The notes below the pieces were generated by a model. It had not been told where the DNA came from, ran no database searches, and worked only from the letters and a program-made list of their open reading frames with translations. A DNA stretch of 13,597 bases. Origin: Clostridium sp. UBA5530. GTDB lineage: Bacteria; Bacillota; Clostridia; Clostridiales; Clostridiaceae. A program made the translations under genes and the position numbers. Shown in pieces: positions 6,286 through 13,061 of this stretch (position 1 is the stretch's first letter; every line of letters starts with the position of its first letter). The stretch covers positions 6,682-20,278 of the forward strand of contig DINW01000095.1 of assembly GCA_002423705.1 (NCBI GenBank), written 5' to 3'.

Positions 6286-6573
6286 TTAGTAAAGATAGGA
6301 GGTATAAACTGTATACTAAATTACTGTTGGAATACTATGTATATTGATATGTTATGGGTAGATGAAACATATAGAAAGAGAGGTTACGCCTCAAAGTTAT
6401 TGCAGGAGATAGAGGAAATTGCAAAAGAAAAAGGATGCACTCTAATTCATTTAGAAACAATGGATTTTCAGGCAAAAGGATTTTACCTTAAAAATGGTTA
6501 TGAAATATTTGGTGAATTAGATGATGTTCCATATGGTCATAGAAGATATTATATGAGAAAGGTTTTTAAATAA
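6286..6573 (+). pseudogene. 5'-truncated GNAT acetyltransferase
   Basis: From ATG 6337 the frame gives 78 residues that form only the C-terminal part of a GNAT domain: YIDMLWVDETYRKRGYASKL (acetyl-CoA loop RKRGYA), then a helix and GFYLKNGYEIFGELDDVPYG. Family resemblance continues upstream of that ATG through GGINCILNYCWNT to about 6286, where a stop (TAA 6283) ends it. The ATG at 6337 has no RBS. An AGGAGG at 6297-6302 has no start codon at proper spacing. Intact relatives of about 140 residues carry roughly 55-60 residues before the GGIN strand (family knowledge), and these are absent here. I therefore read it as a deletion remnant. A short functional protein is unlikely because the first GNAT strands and helices are missing. 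Confidence 0.7.
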
Positions 6574-6632
6574 ATTCCGATTTCAATTAGATACAATGAA
6601 CAATTTTAAACTTATATGGGTTAGATACTTAA

Positions 6633-6833
6633 AAACTTGTTTATGCTTATTTTTTTCAGATTTTTTCTATAAGTAACACTATAAATGTTAATGGTGTAGG
6701 AAAAATTTCAATATATAAATCTATTTACTATAACGAAAATAAAGATGAGAAAAGAATAAACACCGATGAAATAGTAGCTAGTAAAATTATGAGAGTTTTA
6801 CTATCATTCAGATGGAGTTCAAACTCCACCTGA
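6633..6833 (+). other. Open 66-codon remnant without a start
   Basis: One frame is open from after TAA 6630 to TGA 6831 and reads ...NVNGVGKISIYKSIYYNENK, then DEKRINTDEIVASKIMRVLL. The charged helix-like composition looks coding, but there is no start codon with an RBS, and the 5' part includes the repeat at 6659-6681. It is probably debris of an unidentified gene, or a chance open frame. Confidence 0.25.
6659..6681. repeat. 23-nt repeat, copy 1 (contains CTATAAGTAACAC)
   Basis: This segment is identical over 23 nt to 8680-8702 and contains ATTTTTTCTATAAGTAACAC. Both copies are preceded by a run of T and lie in gene-free DNA after a broken gene. The core ATAAGTAA also occurs at 1-30, 3018-3047 and 3106-3116. 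Confidence 0.7.
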
Positions 6834-6834
6834 A
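6807..6834 (-). terminator. Strong hairpin downstream of the EFR1 gene
   Basis: TTCAGATGGAGTT (6807-6819) and AACTCCACCTGAA (6822-6834) pair at 12 of 13 positions around a tight turn. It lies 14 nt beyond the stop of the minus-strand gene. It lacks a T run on either strand, so it may stabilise the mRNA 3' end as well as terminate. Confidence 0.55.
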
Positions 6835-6847
6835 ACTAAGGTTCACT

Positions 6848-7600
6848 TTATATTTGCTTTGGACAGGTATATCTTATTAAGCCTTTACTGTGGCTACCAT
6901 ATTCAATGGCTTCTTTGGGACATAAGCAAATGCATGCCATACAATGGGTACAATGATTTCCCCAGGTTGGCTTTCCGGTTTCAAGGCTAATATTGGCCAT
7001 GGGACATACCTTTTCACACTTTCCACAGGAAACGCAATCATTTGTTATATAAAACTTTTTGGAGTGAACAAACATTGGATAAAAAATTTTATTTATCAAA
7101 CCACTGTTAAGTTTATCCCTAAATATTACTTCAGGTTTTGGAAATGGTAAATCATTTTTGATGTACTGTACTGTATCTGATATTATTTGTTCAGCTTTCT
7201 CTATTGTAGCAAGTGCATGATTTTTATCAGGAGTTTTGAAAAGTGCAATATAATTTTCAGGCATAATGATAGAAATGCATCCCTTATAATTCATTGCCTT
7301 TGATATGCATAGTTTATTTAGATATTTGTCTGCATTACCATTTGAACCTCCACAGGTCATTACAAAATAAATATCATGAGATCCACCTAGTTCTGTTTTT
7401 ATTAACCATTCATGTACAACACGAGGGATTTGCCATGCGTAAGTTGGTACAACTATAATCCATGGTTTATCAGAGGTTAAATAGGAATAATCACAGTTTC
7501 GAATTTTTTCAAAGAGATTTAATGCTTCAGTTCCAAGTTCTGTTCCGATTTTTTTAGCAACATACTCACTATTACCAGTACCAGAAAAATACAAAATCAT
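6848..7600 (-). CDS. EFR1-type flavodoxin/2[4Fe-4S] ferredoxin fusion
   Basis: This 250-residue protein is read from the ATG at 7600. An earlier ATG (7630) would add ten residues, but it has no RBS and sits at the predicted transcription start. The chosen start has AAAGGAG 11 nt upstream. The N-terminal flavodoxin-like domain has the FMN phosphate loop FSGTGNS (5-11) and the strands WIIVVPTYAWQIP and IYFVMTCGGSNGN. The C-terminal bacterial ferredoxin domain has CVSCGKCEKVCP (Cys 189, 192, 195, 199) and CTHCMACICLCP (Cys 217, 220, 223, 227), each binding one [4Fe-4S] cluster. This order is that of the EFR1 family of anaerobes, cytoplasmic electron carriers of unassigned partner. It is a lone minus-strand gene, and nothing nearby is an obvious redox partner. 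Confidence 0.85.
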   Translation of the reverse strand: MILYFSGTGNSEYVAKKIGTELGTEALNLFEKIRNCDYSYLTSDKPWIIVVPTYAWQIPRVVHEWLIKTELGGSHDIYFVMTCGGSNGNADKYLNKLCISKAMNYKGCISIIMPENYIALFKTPDKNHALATIEKAEQIISDTVQYIKNDLPFPKPEVIFRDKLNSGLINKIFYPMFVHSKKFYITNDCVSCGKCEKVCPMANISLETGKPTWGNHCTHCMACICLCPKEAIEYGSHSKGLIRYTCPKQI

Positions 7601-7638
7601 AACCTTAACCACTCCTTTATGTCTCTTCATTTATACTT

Positions 7639-7644
7639 ATTATA
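7639..7644 (-). promoter_or_regulatory. -10 element for the EFR1 gene
   Basis: On the minus strand TATAAT spans 7644-7639, giving a start near 7632 and a leader of about 32 nt to the ATG at 7600. The -35 region is weak. The position argues against use of the ATG at 7630. Confidence 0.4.
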
Positions 7645-7680
7645 TTGGGTGATAGAATATTAATGTTATTTGGCTAATAT

Positions 7681-8620
7681 TTGTTAACTATTATAACAAA
7701 TAAAATAAATATTGTGATATTGGAAGTAAATTATTATTTTGGTATAACAATAGATGATTTATTTGAAATGTCACCAGATAAAATCATGAAGAGAATTAAA
7801 AATATGCTTGATGAGAAGAATCAAATATCAGAACAAGAGTTTAAAGAAGCTGAAAAAGTTTTTTTAGACTGCATTAGAAAAAATAGAAAAGATGGTGAAG
7901 TATACGGATTATTAGCATCAACTTACAATGTTTATGGTTGGCAACATCTAAAAATAGCTGAGGAGTATGAAAAACTGGCAATTGAAAATAATTATAATGA
8001 AAAGGATGTTCATAATGTAATTATAGATGCAAATAGGGGGGAAAACACAGATTGGAATTTTTACAATCACCACTCCATAAATGATTATTATAAATTGCTA
8101 TTAGAAAAGAATCCAGGTGATAGAAGGACATGTCTTTATGCCTTGGATTATCTTATTTCTGATGGAAGGACAGAAGAAGCCAGAGAGGTATTAAAATTAC
8201 TCTCAAATATAGAACCAGGTGAATATAGTAAAGGAATATGAGGGACTTATATTAAGACAAGAGAATAGAATAACAGAGGCCTTTGATGTTTGGAATAAGA
8301 TGGTTGATGATAATAAGGACCAGTGGATAGTATGGTCTTGCATGGGTGATCCCTATGCTGACATTCGTAAATATGATAAGGCTATAGAGTACCATGAAAA
8401 AGCTTATGGTCTTCAACCAAAGCCAAGATACACCGATAGCTGTGAAGTTATTGCACACATAAGCGAGATTAGGGGAGATTATAAAAAGTCTATAGCAATG
8501 TATGAAGAGATTCTTAGACTTTTAGAGGATGAGTGGGGTATTACCTTTGGAGGAACAGTAGATAATTTTAATAGTAAAATACAAGAGTTAAAAAGACAAA
8601 ATATTAAACTGTATCACTAG
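7681..8620 (+). pseudogene. XRE-TPR regulator relic: HTH missing and frameshifted
   Basis: The first open part (7681-8241) begins at a TTG without RBS. It enters at NYYFGITIDDLFEMS, which is the end of an XRE helix-turn-helix domain in relatives that continue into TPR repeats (family knowledge). About 55 residues of DNA-binding domain are therefore absent. TPR-like helices follow, for example EAEKVFLDCIRKNRKDGEVY and DYYKLLLEKNPGDRRTCLYA. At about 8232 the frame ends with GEYSKGI-stop, while the next frame continues with EYEGLILRQENRITEAFDVW and more TPRs (AIEYHEKAYGLQPKPRY) to the stop at 8620. Removing one G from the GG at 8232-8233 would fuse the two frames as PGEYSKEYEGL. With both lesions the protein cannot work as a regulator. 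A second start at GTG 8219 has no good RBS. Confidence 0.75.
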
Positions 8621-8633
8621 ATTTTTATGGAAT

Positions 8634-8677
8634 AAAAATAGTAACTTTCCAATTGTCACATGGGGCTACTATTTTTT
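8634..8677 (+). terminator. Intrinsic terminator after the XRE-TPR relic
   Basis: AAAAATAGTA (8634-8643) pairs over 10 bp with TACTATTTTT (8667-8676) around a 23-nt loop, with the T run inside and after the right arm. It lies 14 nt behind the stop at 8620. Confidence 0.7.
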
Positions 8678-8679
8678 GG

Positions 8680-8702
8680 GATTTTTTCTATAAGTAACAC
8701 TA
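8680..8702. repeat. 23-nt repeat, copy 2
   Basis: This is identical to 6659-6681. It begins three nt after the terminator T run. It is followed by a short imperfect hairpin, CACT-AAA-AGTG. The rest of the gap to 8830 holds a weak CCCTA/TAGGG inverted repeat and no gene I can support. Confidence 0.7.
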
Positions 8703-8844
8703 AAAGTGAAACTTAATTTGGAAGAGTCCAAAGTCCCCTAAATGTTAGTTGAACTTATCTAGGGTCGCAGCTGGTGTTAGCTACAGACTGAAAAGGGTGG
8801 AGTGTTACAGCAGGTAGACATGAGATTAATAGCATTGTAAAATA

Positions 8845-8853
8845 TGGTATAAT
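8845..8853 (+). promoter_or_regulatory. Extended -10 promoter for the small ORF and fusion gene
   Basis: TGGTATAAT is an extended -10 with a perfect TATAAT (8848-8853). No clear -35 is present. The start would be near 8860, about 40 nt before the ATG at 8900. Confidence 0.5.
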
Positions 8854-8899
8854 AAAACAGGTATAAATTACTAAAATTATAATAAGGTGGGGGGATTTT

Positions 8900-9061
8900 A
8901 TGAGGGAAATCATAAGAAGTGATGTATGTCTATTTAGAGATATCTGGAACATTCCTTTGTTGGAAAAAGTATTAAAAGAAAGGTGTAATGGAAAGTACCC
9001 AGCAAGAAAGTCAATTCAAAGGGAGTTTGCTCATGGTGGTGAAGAATGTGTATACCTATAA
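8900..9061 (+). CDS. Small ORF, 53 residues, overlapping the fusion gene
   Basis: ATG 8900 follows AAGGTGGGGGGATTTT, a strong RBS, and a promoter at 8845-8853. The peptide begins MREIIRSDVCLFRDIW and ends HGGEECVYL at TAA 9059-9061, so it overlaps the first 29 nt of the next gene in another frame. I recognise no family and see no signal or membrane segment. The strong RBS and overlap suggest translational coupling to the HAD-kinase-GNAT gene, either as a small partner protein or as a leader peptide. It may equally be the 5' remnant of an older gene that reused the RBS. Its translation is plausible; its function is unknown. Confidence 0.4.
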   Translation: MREIIRSDVCLFRDIWNIPLLEKVLKERCNGKYPARKSIQREFAHGGEECVYL

Positions 9062-10667
9062 AACTATTATTTTTGATTTAGAGGGTACTTTACTTAAAAC
9101 TAATGAGGACAAGTTAATTGATAAATCACCACAGTTATATGATGGTGTTGAAGATTTGTTAATTGACCTTAAAAATGAGGGATATACATTAGCAATTTGC
9201 ACTAATGGTAGCAGAGAGTATATGGATAAAATATTATCTCATTTTAATATAGATAAATATTTTCAAATAAAAAAACCAAGGGTTCACGGATTAGAAAAAT
9301 TTCAAATTATAAAACAAATACTAGATGAAAGTTCAAGCTGTAGTGCCATTATAGTGGGAGATACATCTATGGATTTTTATGGGGCTGATGTAGCTAGATG
9401 TTTATCTATAGGTGTATCATATAGCTATGGTGGATATGACTATCAAAATTCAGATTTTATTGCAGATAATCCAAAAGATGTTTTCGGAATTATTAGTAAA
9501 ATTAACGGAATTTACAGAGAAATTGCAGCACAAATTCTTAATAGAAAGAAAAAAAATAAACCGTTGATAGTAGGCATTAACGGGGTAGATACATCGGGAA
9601 AATCAACATTCACAAAAGAACTAGCCAGGTACCTTTTTAAGATTGGATTTAAAAGTCATACTATTTCTATAGATGATTTTCATAATCCTTCAAAGATAAG
9701 AAACAAGGAAAGGGATCCCGTGATTTCATATCTTAATAATGCATTTGATATTACCAAAATTGAAAATGAAATTATGAAACCACTTCTATCTCAAGGAAAA
9801 CTAGATAAGGAGCTTTCACTACTGGATCTTAAAACAGATAAGTTTATCAATCATAAGAGGTACACTATAGATGAAGACACTATGGTGCTATTTGAAGGGG
9901 TACTGCTATATAGGGAACCACTTAACCAATATTTTGATTTACGAATATTTATAGATATTTCTTTTGATGAAGTATTAAAAAGAGCGGCAAAGAGAGATTT
10001 GGGCCTACTTGGTGAAGCTGTTATTCAAAAGTACAAAAACAAGTACATACCTATACAAAAACTATATATGGAAAAATATAATCCTAAGGCTTTAAGTGAT
10101 ATCATTATTGATAACAATGATTATTTGAATCCTAGAATTATAAAGGGTCCTAATGCTAATAAAGAAAAATTACCTATAATAAGATTCAAAGAATTGGGAA
10201 AAGAGCATTTAAATGAAATATGTAAAATGTTAGAAGACGATTATGCAAGAGAAATGTTAGGGGTAACTGGCCTCCCAGCACTTGATGACTACAAAGGTAA
10301 AAATAATATATCATATGCCATAATAAATCAAAGTAACCAGTTTATTGGCATTGTTGAGTTATTTAATATTTCATGGAAAAACAGACGGGGAGAACTAAGT
10401 ATTGTTATTAAAGCAGAAATGAGAAATAAAGGCTTTGGATATGATGCTATTAATAAAATGTTAGAAACAGCATTTTTAGAATACGGAATGAACAGAATAT
10501 GGCTAAGAGTTCTTGAAACAAATATAAATGCTATAAACTTATATAAGAAAGTTGGATTTTTTCAAGAGGGTATTTGTAGGGAGGAAAGTTTAAGAAAAGG
10601 ACAGTTTATAAACCAAATTCAAATGAGTATTCTTGCAAAAGATTGGATAAGCATGTATATGAAATAG
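9033..10667 (+). CDS. HAD phosphatase / uridine-kinase-like / GNAT three-domain fusion
   Basis: This 544-residue protein starts at ATG 9033, where GGGAG (9021-9025) is 7 nt upstream. An upstream ATG (8988) would add 15 residues but has a badly spaced RBS. Residues about 9-160 are HAD-like: motif I FDLEGTLL (Asp15, with Glu17 in place of the usual second Asp), motif II CTNGS, a Lys around 80-81, and motif IV VGDTSMD (Asp110, Asp114). Residues about 175-370 are a P-loop kinase of uridine-kinase type: GINGVDTSGKST (181-192), SIDDFHNP, LFEGVLLY and IFIDIS. Residues about 382-540 are a RimJ/RimL-type GNAT with RNKGFG (464-469) as the acetyl-CoA loop and NINAINLYKKVGF. The combination suggests phosphorylation, dephosphorylation and acetylation of one small-molecule class, possibly nucleoside-like; this is inference. 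The Glu in motif I may change the HAD activity. The upstream 53-residue ORF is probably cotranscribed. No clear terminator follows. Confidence 0.85.
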   Translation: MVVKNVYTYKTIIFDLEGTLLKTNEDKLIDKSPQLYDGVEDLLIDLKNEGYTLAICTNGSREYMDKILSHFNIDKYFQIKKPRVHGLEKFQIIKQILDESSSCSAIIVGDTSMDFYGADVARCLSIGVSYSYGGYDYQNSDFIADNPKDVFGIISKINGIYREIAAQILNRKKKNKPLIVGINGVDTSGKSTFTKELARYLFKIGFKSHTISIDDFHNPSKIRNKERDPVISYLNNAFDITKIENEIMKPLLSQGKLDKELSLLDLKTDKFINHKRYTIDEDTMVLFEGVLLYREPLNQYFDLRIFIDISFDEVLKRAAKRDLGLLGEAVIQKYKNKYIPIQKLYMEKYNPKALSDIIIDNNDYLNPRIIKGPNANKEKLPIIRFKELGKEHLNEICKMLEDDYAREMLGVTGLPALDDYKGKNNISYAIINQSNQFIGIVELFNISWKNRRGELSIVIKAEMRNKGFGYDAINKMLETAFLEYGMNRIWLRVLETNINAINLYKKVGFFQEGICREESLRKGQFINQIQMSILAKDWISMYMK

Positions 10668-10691
10668 CCTTATGATGAATTGGTCTGCGAA

Positions 10692-10730
10692 AAGTTATAC
10701 ACAAAATATTGTGCATAATGTGCATAACTT
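10692..10730. promoter_or_regulatory. Cluster of three DnaA-box-like sites within a palindrome
   Basis: TTATACACA (10695-10703) on the plus strand and TTATGCACA on the minus strand at 10710-10718 and 10719-10727 all match TTATNCACA exactly. They lie inside the near-perfect inverted repeat AAGTTATACAC (10692-10702) / GTGCATAACTT (10720-10730), ten of eleven positions paired. CACAA/TTGTG (10700-10713) is nested within. It may be a DnaA-binding regulatory site or another operator for the gene at 10808. Confidence 0.45.
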
Positions 10731-10807
10731 ATACTATATATAGTAGGGCCAAATTGAATTTTAAGTTATTCTATAAAAATACATTTATTAAGGGAGGAAT
10801 AGAAAAA

Positions 10808-11137
10808 ATGAAGGAAATTATAAGTGATTATTTAGAAAATTTTGAAGAAGAAACCAAAAATAGATTTTGCATATTATGTGACCTTATTTATGAAGGTAAT
10901 TTCGAAAATATTGATGAAAAATTGTGGGCTAAACTACCAACATTTTATGTAGATGAAAAATTCATTCGTATTATTCCATTTAAAGACCACATTAATATTG
11001 AAACAAAATCAATAGATTCTCACAGAAATGAATTAGCAGGATATAAGATAACACCAAAGGGCATGTTGCAGATTTTTCATAATCAACAGATTCCCTGTGA
11101 AGCACTAAAAATAATATTTAAAGAAAGTTTTCAATAA
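10808..11137 (+). CDS. DUF1801 (YdhG-like) family protein
   Basis: This 109-residue protein is read from ATG 10808, with AGGGAGG (10791-10797) ten nt upstream. The open frame extends to a TTG at 10709, but that lies in the DnaA-box-like cluster with no RBS. The pattern of a helical N-terminus (DYLENFEEETKNRFCILCDL), then LWAKLPTFYVDEKFIRIIPF, KDHINIE, and an ending YKITPKGMLQIFHNQQIPCE matches the DUF1801 fold, a small cytoplasmic protein related to iron-chaperone frataxin-like folds (family knowledge). The biochemical role is unknown. The family's usual YxxP is ALP/KLPTFY here, which is within variation. It stands alone between the fusion gene and the Cys-rich operon. The palindromic cluster about 80-115 nt upstream may control it. 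Confidence 0.65.
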   Translation: MKEIISDYLENFEEETKNRFCILCDLIYEGNFENIDEKLWAKLPTFYVDEKFIRIIPFKDHINIETKSIDSHRNELAGYKITPKGMLQIFHNQQIPCEALKIIFKESFQ

Positions 11138-11171
11138 AGTCAAATTTAGTCTCAAACAGACATCTGGGTGT

Positions 11172-11303
11172 GGTGTTAATTAAAGTTACTCATTAAGATA
11201 GGAAACCCTTAAGAATCCTAGAAATAGCAGTAACATAAATTATAGGCAGTAATATTATGATATTAAGCTATTAGGTAAAAACCTATAAGCGAAAATTAAC
11301 ACC
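11172..11303 (+). ncRNA. Predicted closed multibranch leader RNA before the Cys-rich operon
   Basis: GGTGTTAATT (11172-11181) and AATTAACACC (11294-11303) form a perfect 10-bp closing stem. Inside lie GTTACT (11185-11190) with AGTAAC (11229-11234), enclosing TAGGA (11199-11203) with TCCTA (11216-11220), then AATAT (11251-11255) with ATATT (11260-11264), then TAGGT (11272-11276) with ACCTA (11281-11285). The closing stem ends two nt before the RBS AGGAGG (11306-11311). I do not recognise a known riboswitch consensus. Structure is predicted by eye only. Confidence 0.4.
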
Positions 11304-11318
11304 GTAGGAGGAAATATT

Positions 11319-12347
11319 ATGGAACAAACTAATGAAAAGCCTGATGTAAAAAAAGTAGGTTTAAATATTATGCCTTCAGATTTTAACTTTTACTATGAAG
11401 GTGTTCCTGTTGATAAATATGTATTTAGTCAATCTAATGAACCAAGAGAAGCTCAGGTGGTTTCTCAATTCGATTCATCTTGCTTTACTCAGATTCCTTT
11501 ACCAGATGCAAAATACCAAGGAGCTACAACTAAAATAGACATTTCAAGTTTGCCTGATTTTAGTACTGTTAGTTCTATAACCAATGGGGTTCAAACCGTT
11601 ACCTTTAGTACTCCAATGAATAAGAGAACTGTGCCAGATAGTTGGGCAACTTGGTCTTCACCACCATTTTCAGAGGACTCAACACCAGCCATATTATTTT
11701 CTGATGGACAACTTTCTTTAACTATAAAATTATCAGTTCCATCATGTATATTTGGGTTTGAATTAGAGCCTAACCCATTTAGAGTTGTTCCTTACACCGT
11801 TGATTTTTATTCTGGAACCACTTTAGTTGGAAGTATATCAATGGATGTTAGTGGAGATGCAGGAGCACGTCTATTTGCAGCAAAGACTTGTTGTTGCACT
11901 CGTTTTGACAGGGTCGAAATTAGAGGTGGAGCCGATTTTTCAATCGGACAAATTAGGTATGAGAAGTGTCCTACAGAGGGAGATTGTTGCTGTGAAACTA
12001 GCATTCCCGTTTCATTTAGTGAATGTCAAGATTATGTAACACTTCCTGTGGATATAACTGATGTTAAATGCAGAGGAAGGTTGTTAATAGTTAATGTAAG
12101 TGTTAGAGCATGTCAAAGAAGGCAGGTAGCTGTAGGGGTATTTGTATGTGATAATAGTACTGAACAAAGGATATTAAGATTCAAGGTAGCTGAAGTTTGT
12201 ATGCCTGACTCAACTACTGGAGATCCATGTGTTACGACTAACTTTAGATTTTGCTTTGCCTTTGCTACAGATTTATGTGAATCACTTTCATTGAATGTAA
12301 AGGCTATGGCAGAGTATGCATGTTTTAATATTCCATGCAAATGCTAA
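11319..12347 (+). CDS. Cysteine-rich surface/spore-type protein with two domains
   Basis: This 342-residue protein starts at ATG 11319, eight nt after AGGAGG. It has 20 cysteines but no signal peptide or membrane segment, a pattern seen in spore coat and exosporium proteins assembled from the mother cell. Residues about 60-216 form a beta-rich domain with GFELEPNPFRVVPYTVDFYS, then GDAGARLFAAKT and FSIGQIRY. Such modules occur in hypothetical proteins of spore formers (family recollection). Residues about 223-342 form a Cys-rich domain: CCCETSIPVSF, then CRGRLLIVNVSVRAC, FCFAFATDLC and CFNIPCKC. The same domain is the core of the next gene, 35 nt downstream, so the two form an operon ended at 12891-12918. 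The spore or cell-surface role is inferred from composition and operon pattern, with no direct motif for it. Confidence 0.7.
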   Translation: MEQTNEKPDVKKVGLNIMPSDFNFYYEGVPVDKYVFSQSNEPREAQVVSQFDSSCFTQIPLPDAKYQGATTKIDISSLPDFSTVSSITNGVQTVTFSTPMNKRTVPDSWATWSSPPFSEDSTPAILFSDGQLSLTIKLSVPSCIFGFELEPNPFRVVPYTVDFYSGTTLVGSISMDVSGDAGARLFAAKTCCCTRFDRVEIRGGADFSIGQIRYEKCPTEGDCCCETSIPVSFSECQDYVTLPVDITDVKCRGRLLIVNVSVRACQRRQVAVGVFVCDNSTEQRILRFKVAEVCMPDSTTGDPCVTTNFRFCFAFATDLCESLSLNVKAMAEYACFNIPCKC

Positions 12348-12382
12348 TTAACTAAGGTTGAAAATAGAGGAGATGAAGTAAA

Positions 12383-12856
12383 GTGAGTAGCTTCCAATCA
12401 AAAGATGACAATATAACTTCATCAGGCAGATATACAGCGATGAGAGAAAATATTAATTTGAACAGGAATGTTGCTGAGGCATCCTGTTGTTATGATGTGG
12501 AGCCAACTTCAGAGGATTGTTGTTATGGTATAAGTAAAAGCATAACATTTGAGCCTTGCAAAATGATAGAAAGTCAATGTTTAGATGTATCGCCATCTTG
12601 TGATGGAAGGTTACTGCTTTTAAAGGTCTATCTAAAAAATGTATGTCCCAATAAACATGTTGCGATGGCAGTATTACTATATAAAAACAATAGACTATAT
12701 GCATTGAAGACTAGAAAGATAGACACTAATAATTTTAGACCATGCTCCTGTAAAGATTTTTATGCAGGTAGGTTTTGCTTTGTATTACCAGAGGATAATC
12801 TTTGTAATATTCGGGAAGTTAAGGTGAAGGTAATATCACATTATGTAAGATGTTAG
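12383..12856 (+). CDS. Cysteine-rich paralogue of the preceding protein's C-terminal domain
   Basis: This 157-residue protein starts at GTG 12383, with GAGGAG (12367-12372) ten nt upstream. It has 13 cysteines and no signal peptide. After a polar N-terminus of about 30 residues come CCYDVEPTSEDCCYGIS (35-51), CDGRLLLLKVYLKNVC (73-88), RFCFVLPEDNLC (130-141) and a terminal Cys157. CDGRLL aligns with CRGRLL (251-256) of the upstream protein, Cys88 with Cys265, FCF with FCF (311-313), and LC with LC (319-320). It thus carries the same Cys-rich domain without the upstream beta-rich module. The NVCPNKHVAMAVLL stretch resembles a domain in clostridial surface proteins (family recollection). Together the two could crosslink by disulfides into a surface layer; this is inference. 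Confidence 0.7.
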   Translation: MSSFQSKDDNITSSGRYTAMRENINLNRNVAEASCCYDVEPTSEDCCYGISKSITFEPCKMIESQCLDVSPSCDGRLLLLKVYLKNVCPNKHVAMAVLLYKNNRLYALKTRKIDTNNFRPCSCKDFYAGRFCFVLPEDNLCNIREVKVKVISHYVRC

Positions 12857-12890
12857 TTAATGCCTGTCAAATTAAATTACAAAAATACTG

Positions 12891-12918
12891 AATAGAGTAG
12901 CTTGGCTACTCTATTTTT
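12891..12918 (+). terminator. Intrinsic terminator of the Cys-rich operon
   Basis: AATAGAGTAGC (12891-12901) pairs over 11 bp with GCTACTCTATT (12905-12915) around a three-nt loop, with TTTTT at 12914-12918. It lies 35 nt after the second Cys-rich gene. Confidence 0.9.
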
Positions 12919-13061
12919 GCTATGTTAACTTGAGAATTATTTGATAATATAATTAAATAATTTTATTCTATACGGATTATAAATATAGCAACATCTTGCA
13001 TTAAAAATCATGTACAATTTAGTTGTAATGAAGCTATACATTAACATAGAGGAGGGGTATT

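Noticed and set aside
8790..8830. T-box riboswitch, because of AAAGGGTGGA
   Set aside because: The T-box core needs TGGNACCGCG. Here it reads TGGAGTGTTACAGC, and there is no specifier-loop domain or downstream synthetase or amino-acid gene.
10709..10807. Longer N-terminus (33 extra residues) for the DUF1801 protein
   Set aside because: The upstream TTG has no RBS and lies in the palindromic cluster. ATG 10808 has AGGGAGG and matches the family N-terminus.
11807..12340. Open frames antisense to or overlapping the Cys-rich gene
   Set aside because: They lack an RBS and family resemblance. The plus-strand frame has an RBS, a terminator-bounded operon and a paralogue next to it.
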